Assembly: GCF_900091585.1 (NCBI RefSeq)
Contig: NZ_FMHT01000003.1
Coordinates: 3,277,501 to 3,341,500, forward strand
Reading direction: 5' to 3'
From: Micromonospora nigra
GTDB lineage: Bacteria > Actinomycetota > Actinomycetes > Mycobacteriales > Micromonosporaceae
DNA: 64,000 nucleotides
Below are positions 58,091 through 64,000 of the stretch, piece after piece. The notes beneath the pieces were generated by a model, which was given only the letters and a program-made list of their open reading frames with translations, did not search any database and had not been told where the DNA came from. A program made the translations under genes and the position numbers. Every line of letters begins with the position of its first letter. Positions within the stretch are counted from its first letter, which is position 1.

Positions 58091-58121
58091 GAGGCCCCCT
58101 CCCAGGCGGGGAGGGGGCCTC
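58091..58121. terminator. Bidirectional terminator between iclR-type gene and phoX
   Basis: GAGGCCCCCTCCC (58091-58103) is perfectly complementary to GGGAGGGGGCCTC (58109-58121) with a five-base loop. It lies between convergent genes, 55 bp after one stop and 38 bp after the other, and would serve both. Confidence 0.85.
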
Positions 58122-58159
58122 GCGGTGGCGGCCGGGGGTGGGGGGCCGCCGGAGGGGGG

Positions 58160-60286
58160 TCAGCTACCGATCGGGCCGCCGTCCAGACGCCAGGTGACCA
58201 CCACGCCCGGCTTGGCGTAGTCGCCGTCCGGCCAGGTCGACGCCGGGTTCTCGACGGTGGCGCCGGTCAGCTCACCGGGGTGCTGCACGGCCACGAACAG
58301 CGAACGGTTGTCGTCGGTGACGAACGGCCCGCAGGTCTCCGCGCCGACCGGCACGGTGAGGAACTGCTTCAGGTGGCCCTTCTCCGGCCCCTCGATCGCC
58401 GTGGCGAAGAGACCGTCGTTGCTGCCCAGGGCGTTGCCGTCGGTCGAGATCCACAGGTTGCCGGTGGCGTCGAACATCAGGTTGTCCGGGCAGGAGATGG
58501 GGGAGACCTTCGACTTGTCGTACCCGGCGTAGTAGGTCGACGGGTCGGCCGGGTCGCCGCAGACGATCGGCAGCGACCAGGTGAAGGTCTCGGCGGTGTT
58601 GTCCCCCCGGTCCTCGACCAGCTCCGCGATCTGGCCGTGCCGGTTCGCGGTACGCGGGTTCATCTCGTCCGGCTTCGGGTTGCTGCCGGTGCCCCGGCTG
58701 CTGTTGTTGGTCAGCGCCACGTACACCTTGCCCGTGGCCGGGCTGACCTCGACCTCCTCCGGCCGGTCCATCTTGGTCGCGCCGACCTTGTCGGCGGCGA
58801 GGCGGGTGAAGACCAGCACCTCGTCGGCGGTCATCCCGTCCACGTACGACCGGTTGCCCCGGACCAGCTTGATCCACCGGCCCCGGCCGTCGAACGCGCC
58901 GTCGGAGGGCAGTTTGCCCGAGCCGTCGATCTCGTCGGCGCTGGTCTGGTCGAACTGGGCGACGTACAGGGTGCCGGACTCCAGCAGGGTCAGGTTGTGC
59001 CTGCGGGCGATCCAGGAGTTGCCCTTCATGAACTTCTTGTCGGAGACGAACTTGTAGAGGTAGTCGAACCGCTCGTCGTCGCCCATGTACGCCACGACGT
59101 GCCCGTCCCGCGCGACGTGCACGTTGGCGCCCTCGTGCTTGAACCGGCCCATCGCGGTGTGCTTGCGCGGCCGGCTGTCCGGGTCGTACGGGTCGATCTC
59201 GACGATCCAGCCGAACCGGTGCGCCTCGTTGGGGTGCTTCGCCAGGTCGAACCGCTCGTCGGCGCGTTCCCACTTGCGGCTGCCGCCCGGGTACCGGGCC
59301 GTGGTGTTGATGCCGTAGCGGGCCAGCCGGGGCTTCAGCTCGGCCGGCGCGGCGTCGCCACCGACGAAGTACTGGTTGAAGTTCTCCTCGCCGGAGAGCA
59401 CCGTGCCCCACGGGGTGACGCCGCCCGCGCAGTTGTTCAGCGTGCCGACGACCACCCTGCCGCGTGGGTCGGCGGCCGTCCGCAACCACGCCGATCCGGC
59501 GGCCGGGCCGGTCAGTTCGAACTTCGTGGTGTGCGCGGTGACCCGCCGGTTGTACGGCCGGCGGCCCCGCTCGACCGGCCGCCACTGCCCGGTGCCGCCG
59601 ACCCGCTCGATCTCCACGACCGACATGCCGTGCGCGGCCATGGCCACCCGTAGCTGCTCGACGGTCATCGCGTCCGGCGTGGTGTAGCCGGGGAACATCA
59701 GGTCCTCGTTGGTGTACTCGTGGTTCACCACGAGCAGCCCTCGCCTGCCCTGGCGGTCCAACGGCAGCGCGGCGACGAAGTCGTTGTTGTAGCCGAACTG
59801 CTTCGACTGCGCGGCGGCGCTCTGCCCGTGCAGGTCGAACTCGGGGGCACCGGGCAGCACCGGGTCGCCCCACCGGATGACGACGGCGTGGTCGTAGCCG
59901 TTCGGCACCACGAACGTGTCGAGGGTGTTCGGGGGGATGGGCTTGAAGTCGAGGGCACCGGTGCCGACGTCCGGGCGGCCCGGTGCGCGGCGGGCGGCCT
60001 CGGGAGCGACCGGGGTCGCCGGGGCGGCTGCGGCGGGCGCGGCACCGGCCAGCGCGCCGGCTGCGGCACCGCCGAAGCCCAGCACCATCGCGCCGACCGC
60101 GCCGGCGCGGACCACGCCCCGGCGGGTGACCTCGGCGTTGACCACGTCACCGAAGTACGCGTTGTCGGAGGTGTTCGGAACCGGGTGGTCGCAGGCGTTG
60201 CCGCAGCGGTAGAGACAGGTCATGGCGTCACGGCTGCCGTGGCGTGTGGTGCCGAGCAGCGGGAGCAGCCGGGGACGGTCGCTCAT
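58160..60286 (-). CDS. phoX: Alkaline phosphatase PhoX family protein
   Basis: A 708-residue exported phosphatase of the PhoX family (formerly DUF839), which uses Ca2+ and Fe3+ and releases phosphate from organic esters outside the cell. A twin-arginine signal is seen: RR at 55-56 in VTRRGVVRAGAVGAMVLG, after a 50-residue N-terminal region that is typical of the family. Conserved GEENFNQYF, NEAHRFGWIVEIDPYDP, GRFKHEGANV and CPDNLMFDATGNLWISTDG. ATG start. Probably phosphate-regulated; no clear PHO box was found. Confidence 0.93.
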   Translation of the reverse strand: MSDRPRLLPLLGTTRHGSRDAMTCLYRCGNACDHPVPNTSDNAYFGDVVNAEVTRRGVVRAGAVGAMVLGFGGAAAGALAGAAPAAAAPATPVAPEAARRAPGRPDVGTGALDFKPIPPNTLDTFVVPNGYDHAVVIRWGDPVLPGAPEFDLHGQSAAAQSKQFGYNNDFVAALPLDRQGRRGLLVVNHEYTNEDLMFPGYTTPDAMTVEQLRVAMAAHGMSVVEIERVGGTGQWRPVERGRRPYNRRVTAHTTKFELTGPAAGSAWLRTAADPRGRVVVGTLNNCAGGVTPWGTVLSGEENFNQYFVGGDAAPAELKPRLARYGINTTARYPGGSRKWERADERFDLAKHPNEAHRFGWIVEIDPYDPDSRPRKHTAMGRFKHEGANVHVARDGHVVAYMGDDERFDYLYKFVSDKKFMKGNSWIARRHNLTLLESGTLYVAQFDQTSADEIDGSGKLPSDGAFDGRGRWIKLVRGNRSYVDGMTADEVLVFTRLAADKVGATKMDRPEEVEVSPATGKVYVALTNNSSRGTGSNPKPDEMNPRTANRHGQIAELVEDRGDNTAETFTWSLPIVCGDPADPSTYYAGYDKSKVSPISCPDNLMFDATGNLWISTDGNALGSNDGLFATAIEGPEKGHLKQFLTVPVGAETCGPFVTDDNRSLFVAVQHPGELTGATVENPASTWPDGDYAKPGVVVTWRLDGGPIGS

Positions 60287-60456
60287 GTGCAGGAGCCTCC
60301 AGGAGAGGGGGGTCGGTGCACGCCGGACCAGCTCACCGGCGTGCGTACCCGCCGGACGCTAGGAGTGCACGGTGAGCGCGCGTCGGCGTCGATGTGAACC
60401 AGGCGTGAACACCTTTGCCGAGAGTGCCCCGGTGACCTGCGGCTGAACCGTTCGTC

Positions 60457-61035
60457 GTGACGGCACGTATGTCCCTGCGTACCGCCCCGCCGGCTGCGGC
60501 CGAGAGCGAGGAGACCGCCATCACCGACGACGACGCCCACCTGCTCCGCGCCCTGCACGACGAGCACGCGGAGGCGCTGTACGCCCACGCCCTGCGGCTG
60601 GTCGACGGCGACCGGCAGCGCGCCGAGGACCTGGTGCAGGAGACCCTCCTGCGGGCCTGGCGGCACCCCGAGTCGCTCGACCCGCGTCGGGGCTCGGTGC
60701 GGGCCTGGCTGTTCACCACCGCGCGCAACCTGGCCATCGATGCCTGGCGACGCCGCTCGACGAGGGTCGGCGAGGTCTACACCGACGAGCTGCCCGAACC
60801 GCCGGAGGTCGTCGACGAGACGGAACGCGCGGTCGAGGCGTGGACCGTCGCCGAGGCCCTGAGCCGCCTGAGCCCCTCCCACCGGGACGTCCTGGTGGAG
60901 TGCTTCTACCAGGGGCGTTCGGTCGCCGAGGCGGCCTCGCGCCTGGGGGTGCCCCCGGGCACGGTGAAGTCCCGCACCCACTACGCACTGCGCTCACTAC
61001 GGTTGGTCCTGGCCGAGATGGGGGTGACCGGATGA
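60457..61035 (+). CDS. ECF RNA polymerase sigma factor, SigL-like
   Basis: A 192-residue extracytoplasmic-function sigma factor. Region 2 contains AEDLVQETLLRAWRHPESL and FTTARNLAIDAWRRR; region 4 contains LSPSHRDVLVECFYQGRSVAEAASRLGVPPGTVKSRTHYALRSL. It resembles mycobacterial SigL (Rv0735) paired with RslA. GTG 60457 is listed; ATG 60469 is a possible alternative. The upstream region contains three TGAACC/TGAACA hexamers like the SigL -35. The ATGA overlap with the next gene shows translation coupling to its anti-sigma. Confidence 0.92.
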   Translation: MTARMSLRTAPPAAAESEETAITDDDAHLLRALHDEHAEALYAHALRLVDGDRQRAEDLVQETLLRAWRHPESLDPRRGSVRAWLFTTARNLAIDAWRRRSTRVGEVYTDELPEPPEVVDETERAVEAWTVAEALSRLSPSHRDVLVECFYQGRSVAEAASRLGVPPGTVKSRTHYALRSLRLVLAEMGVTG

Positions 61036-61730
61036 CCCGCTGCGAGTTCGCACACGACGACGGCGCGTACGTGCTGGGCGCCCTGGCCCCCGCCGAACGG
61101 GCCGCCTACGAACGGCACCTGGCCTCCTGTCCCACCTGCCAGCAGGCGGTGTCCGAGATCGCCGTGCTGCCCGGCCTGCTGGGTCGCCTCGACCCGGCCA
61201 CCCTGGAGCAGTTCCTGCCCCTGCCGGAGAACCCGCGGGTGCCCGAGCTGCTCGGCACCGCCCGCGAGCGCCGGCGCCGCGAGCGGTCGGCCACCCGCCT
61301 GCGGTACGCGGTCAGCGCCCTGGCCGCCGCCACCGTCACCCTGGTGGTGGGCGTGGGGCTGGCGACGGTCCTGCCCGGACAGCGGTCGCCCGCGCCGCCG
61401 CCCGTGGCGCAGGTGCGGATGGTGGAGATGGAGCCGGTGGCCGGGTCGGTGCCGGTGCACGCCGAGATCGGCCTGACCGGCCGCGACTGGGGCACCGAGA
61501 TCACCATGCGCTGCGGGTACGACGCCCGCACTGGCTACCAGAAGGCGTACGCGTTCCGGCTCGTGGCCCGGGGCGCGGACGGCGCGACGGAGCAGATCGG
61601 CTCGTGGCTCGCCGCCCCCGGCGACGACCTGCGGATCACCGGCGCGACGCGGTTCACGGCCGCCGACCTGGTCCGCCTGGAACTGGTCCGCGCCGACGGC
61701 ACCCCGGTGCTCGCCTACGACGTCCGCTGA
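61032..61730 (+). CDS. Zinc-binding membrane anti-sigma factor
   Basis: A 232-residue single-pass membrane protein. The cytoplasmic zinc anti-sigma domain has His29, Cys33 and Cys36 (HLASCPTC), with Cys4/His8 near the N-terminus; a membrane helix spans about 92-114; the outer domain (about 120-232) is beta-rich, RskA-like. It should hold the upstream sigma factor inactive until an envelope or redox signal releases it. ATG overlaps the sigma stop. Confidence 0.92.
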   Translation: MTRCEFAHDDGAYVLGALAPAERAAYERHLASCPTCQQAVSEIAVLPGLLGRLDPATLEQFLPLPENPRVPELLGTARERRRRERSATRLRYAVSALAAATVTLVVGVGLATVLPGQRSPAPPPVAQVRMVEMEPVAGSVPVHAEIGLTGRDWGTEITMRCGYDARTGYQKAYAFRLVARGADGATEQIGSWLAAPGDDLRITGATRFTAADLVRLELVRADGTPVLAYDVR

Positions 61731-61795
61731 GGCGCCCACGTCGGCCGTCGCTCATGGGTGACTGCGCACCGCACCGCACGCCTGCGCGCGTCCGC

Positions 61796-62716
61796 TCATC
61801 GGATGGCGGCGGGTACGGCGGCGACCGGCGGGTGCGGATGGCGGCGGCGGGTGTGGCGGAGGGCGTCGACGGTGAAGACGATCAGGGCCAACCAGACCAG
61901 GGCGAAGCCGGCCAGCCGGGCCGGGGGCATCGGCTCGTGGAAGATCAGCACCCCGCAGCCGAGCTGGATGATCGGGGCGACGTACTGGAGCATGCCCAGG
62001 GCCGTCAGCGGCAGCCGGTTGGCGGCCCCGGCGAACAGCAGCAGGGGGATCGCGGTGGCCGCGCCGGCCAGCACCAGCAGCGCGGTGTGCCCCGCGGAGA
62101 CCCGGCCGAAGGTGGCGTCACCGGCCGCGGACAGCCAGCCCAGGTATGCCAGTGCGGGCAGCGCCAGCACCGCCGACTCGACGAACAGCCCTTCGGCGGC
62201 GGGCAGCCCGAGCCGCTTCTTCACCAGCCCGTAGCCGCCGAAGCTCACCGCCAGGGTCAGCGCCAGCCAGGGCGGCCGACCGTAGTCGACGGTCAGCACC
62301 ACGACGGCGAGCCCGCCCACGGCCAGCGCCGCCCACTGCGCCGGGCGCAGCCGCTCCCGCAGCACGACCACCCCGAGCAGCACCACGACGAGGGGGTTGA
62401 CGAAGTAGCCCAGTGCCGTCTCCACCACCCGGTCGGAGTTGACCCCGTAGATGTAGGTGCCCCAGTTCACGGCGATCAGCGTGGCGGCGGCCCCGATGCC
62501 AGCCAGGGCGGAGCGGCGGCGTGCCAGGGCCCTGAGGAAGCCCACGTTGCGCAGGGCGGCGAGCAGCAGCGCGACGAAGGCCAGGGACCAGACGATCCGG
62601 TGGGCGAGGATCTCCGGTGGGGAGGCCGGGCGCAGCAGCTTGAAGTAGAGCGGGAAGAACCCCCACAGCAGGTACGCACCGAGGCCGAAGAGGTATCCGA
62701 GGCGGAGCGGCGTCAC
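61796..62716 (-). CDS. rarD: RarD/EamA family permease
   Basis: A 306-residue transporter with ten membrane helices in two EamA halves. Opening GYLFGLGAYLLWGFFPLYFKLL and NWGTYIYGVNSDRVVETALGYFVNPL are RarD signatures. Named after chloramphenicol-sensitivity protein; the substrate of these proteins is not known. ATG overlaps the stop of the upstream acetyltransferase gene by 3 bp, so they are co-expressed. Confidence 0.92.
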   Translation of the reverse strand: MTPLRLGYLFGLGAYLLWGFFPLYFKLLRPASPPEILAHRIVWSLAFVALLLAALRNVGFLRALARRRSALAGIGAAATLIAVNWGTYIYGVNSDRVVETALGYFVNPLVVVLLGVVVLRERLRPAQWAALAVGGLAVVVLTVDYGRPPWLALTLAVSFGGYGLVKKRLGLPAAEGLFVESAVLALPALAYLGWLSAAGDATFGRVSAGHTALLVLAGAATAIPLLLFAGAANRLPLTALGMLQYVAPIIQLGCGVLIFHEPMPPARLAGFALVWLALIVFTVDALRHTRRRHPHPPVAAVPAAIR

Positions 62717-63204
62717 GCCTCCACCGTAAGGGGCGAACGGTCGCTCGGCTCCTTGCCGGTGACCGGGTTCACCGGCCGCCGGTCCAGCTCCATCCAGCGG
62801 TCGGCCCGTACCGGAGTGAACCCGACCTTCGCATACAACCCGTGCGCGTCGTTGGTGGCCAGCACGATCCGGCGTACGCCCAGGGCGGCCAGGTGGTCGC
62901 GGACCGTGCCCGCGAGCCAGCTGCCCAGCCCCCGACCCCGCTCGGCGCGGTCGACGTAGACGTCGCAGAGCCAGGCGAAGGTCGCCCCGTCGGTGACCAC
63001 CCGGGCCACGGCGACCTGCCGCCCGTCGCCGGGCCGGTAGACCCCGAAGGGCACCGACCCGGCGAATGCCCGCCGCACCGTCTCCCGGTCCCGCCCCAAC
63101 GCCCAGTACGCGTCGGTGGAGAGCCAGTGGTGCACCAGATCCAGGTCGAGACGCGCCGGGTCGGTGCTGATCAGGTAGCCGTCGTCACGGGTCAGGTCGG
63201 ACAC
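62713..63204 (-). CDS. GNAT family N-acetyltransferase
   Basis: A 163-residue acetyl-CoA-dependent acyltransferase. Motif A is CDVYVDRAERGRGLGSWLAG, with the pyrophosphate loop RGRGLG; motif B is ATNDAHGLYAKVGFTPV. It belongs to the group close to YP-type GNATs of unknown substrate. GTG 63204 chosen where homology starts; Shine-Dalgarno weak. Overlaps rarD. Confidence 0.9.
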   Translation of the reverse strand: MSDLTRDDGYLISTDPARLDLDLVHHWLSTDAYWALGRDRETVRRAFAGSVPFGVYRPGDGRQVAVARVVTDGATFAWLCDVYVDRAERGRGLGSWLAGTVRDHLAALGVRRIVLATNDAHGLYAKVGFTPVRADRWMELDRRPVNPVTGKEPSDRSPLTVEA

Positions 63205-63323
63205 CCTGGCGACGTTAGCCCGTCCGCCGGCCCCGCTGGTCGGCCGATCCCCGGCATCTGGTCGCCGGACGCGGACGGCGGGGGACGTGTGGCCGTCCGG
63301 GGGTGAACCCGGCCCGGGGCGGT

Positions 63324-63710
63324 TCAGTCGCGGTCGAGGATCGCGCCGAGGATCCAGGTGACCACACTGACGAAGAGCGCGCCGAGCACCGCGGCGGGCC
63401 AGAAACCTTCCACGTCGAACGGCAGCCCGGCCTGGTCGGCGATCCAGGCGGTGAGCAGGAACAGCAAACCGTTGACCACCAGCGCGATCAGCCCGAGGGT
63501 CAGCAGGTAGAAGCCGCAGCCGACGGTCTTGATGATCGGTTGGAGCACCGCGTTGACCACGCCGAAGATGACCGCGACGAGGAGCACCGTGGTGACCGTC
63601 TCCGTGGTCGAGGCCGCGTCCAACGTGATGCCCGGGATGAGCAGCGTGGCCAACCAGAAGGCCAGCGCCGTCGCGCCCAGCCGGATCAGCAGTCCCTTGA
63701 CAAAACCCAT
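63324..63710 (-). CDS. Four-helix membrane protein, phage-holin superfamily IV (PF04020 type)
   Basis: A 128-residue protein with four membrane helices matching the mycobacterial 4-TMS holin-like family: LLIRLGATALAFWLATLLIPGI, TVLLVAVIFGVVNAVLQPIIK, GFYLLTLGLIALVVNGLLFLLT and AAVLGALFVSVVTWILGAIL. Most members are chromosomal and not phage; function unknown. ATG 63710. No phage genes nearby, so it is not a lysis gene. Confidence 0.85.
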   Translation of the reverse strand: MGFVKGLLIRLGATALAFWLATLLIPGITLDAASTTETVTTVLLVAVIFGVVNAVLQPIIKTVGCGFYLLTLGLIALVVNGLLFLLTAWIADQAGLPFDVEGFWPAAVLGALFVSVVTWILGAILDRD

Positions 63711-63746
63711 GGCGGGGATCGTGCCACGCCGGGGCACCCGGCGGAA

Positions 63747-63832
63747 CCCGTCGGCCGAGGCACCGGGGGAAGGCACGGGCCCGGCATACCCCGTCGGCCG
63801 GCGCAAAGGGGGAAGGCACGGGCCCGGCGCAC
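63747..63832. repeat. Two tandem 43-bp repeats upstream of the holin-like gene
   Basis: Units 63747-63789 and 63790-63832 share CCCGTCGGCCG at their start and GGGGGAAGGCACGGGCCCGGC at 63765-63785 and 63808-63828. They fill the space between the unidentified gene on the right and the holin-like gene. Could affect transcription of the latter. Confidence 0.6.
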
Positions 63833-63871
63833 CCGGCGGGCACCCACGGGACCGTGGCCGCGGTGACGCGG

Positions 63872-64000
63872 TCAGTGCCGGGACGGGTGACCGATCAGCT
63901 GCGACTCGATCGGGGTGGGGGAGAGCAACGCCCACCGCAGCGCACGCCGGTTCACCACCGCCACCATGCCGTCCCGGATCCGGGTCAGCCACTCGGCGGA
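63872..64000 (-). CDS. 3' end of an unidentified gene (partial)
   Basis: The last 42 codons of a minus-strand gene enter from the right edge, ending in ALLSPTPIESQLIGHPSRH and a TGA stop. The segment is basic and helical at first (EWLTRIRDGMVAVVNRRALRW). Third-position G/C bias supports coding. The family cannot be recognised from this fragment. Confidence 0.55.
   Translation of the reverse strand, partial: SAEWLTRIRDGMVAVVNRRALRWALLSPTPIESQLIGHPSRH

Noticed and set aside
63324..63710. Phage lysis holin
   Set aside because: The family name is historical; no phage genes occur nearby and the protein matches the chromosomal four-helix group.

Overview
The window is very GC-rich, with strong third-position G/C bias, many GTG (and one TTG) starts, tightly overlapping genes and actinomycete signature families (a BldC-like regulator, DUF4229, a SigL-like ECF sigma factor with its zinc anti-sigma, HelD/HelR, futalosine-route menaquinone genes). 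It is chromosomal DNA of an actinomycete, most likely a Micromonospora-like member of the Micromonosporaceae; the genus is inferred from gene order and style, not proven. I see no rRNA, tRNA, CRISPR array, prophage or insertion sequence.

Layout. 0.1-2 kb: a type I terpene synthase divergent from a UbiX-like flavin prenyltransferase. 2-7.5 kb: BldC-like and Lrp/AsnC regulators, an SDR oxidoreductase, a Cds1-type PLP enzyme, a glycolipid-binding-fold protein and a DEAD-box helicase with an Arg/Gly/Asp repeat tail. 7.7-13.4 kb: a proline-rich tail-anchored protein, a RipA-like NlpC/P60 hydrolase, the radical SAM enzyme MqnE and two small membrane proteins. 13.6-18.9 kb: a secreted M14 carboxypeptidase, then a cobalamin riboswitch driving a BtuF-BtuC-BtuD uptake operon. 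18.9-26.6 kb: a VOC protein, an ABC exporter pair, HelD/HelR, MqnA and two overlapping serine beta-lactamase-fold proteins. 27-30.8 kb: the phenylacetyl-CoA epoxidase operon paaABCDE. 31-38 kb: MqnC, two paralogous LPVTG surface proteins, MenG and a geranylgeranyl-reductase-family flavoprotein. 38.2-54.7 kb: the complete 14-gene nuoA-N operon, followed by a polyprenyl diphosphate synthase. 55.9-64 kb: MFS/IclR divergent pair, PhoX phosphatase, ECF sigma/anti-sigma pair, GNAT-RarD pair, a four-helix membrane protein and the 3' end of an unidentified gene.

The unifying theme is anaplerosis of the respiratory chain: UbiX, MqnE, MqnA and MqnC (futalosine pathway), MenG (ring methylation), a side-chain reductase candidate and a long-chain prenyl diphosphate synthase make or tailor menaquinone, and complex I next door reduces it. 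A near-perfect Rex-type operator in front of the reductase gene suggests NADH/NAD+ control.

The most unusual non-coding signal is a family of short dispersed repeats lying at stop/start junctions inside the nuo and paa operons. Each begins with the GTGA that overlaps the upstream stop codon (or lies just before such an overlap) and ends in a purine-rich Shine-Dalgarno-like block before the next start. In paaC-paaD it has become a perfect-phase 57-bp triple tandem array. No obviously new defence or biosynthetic system is visible; most of the window is conserved core genome.
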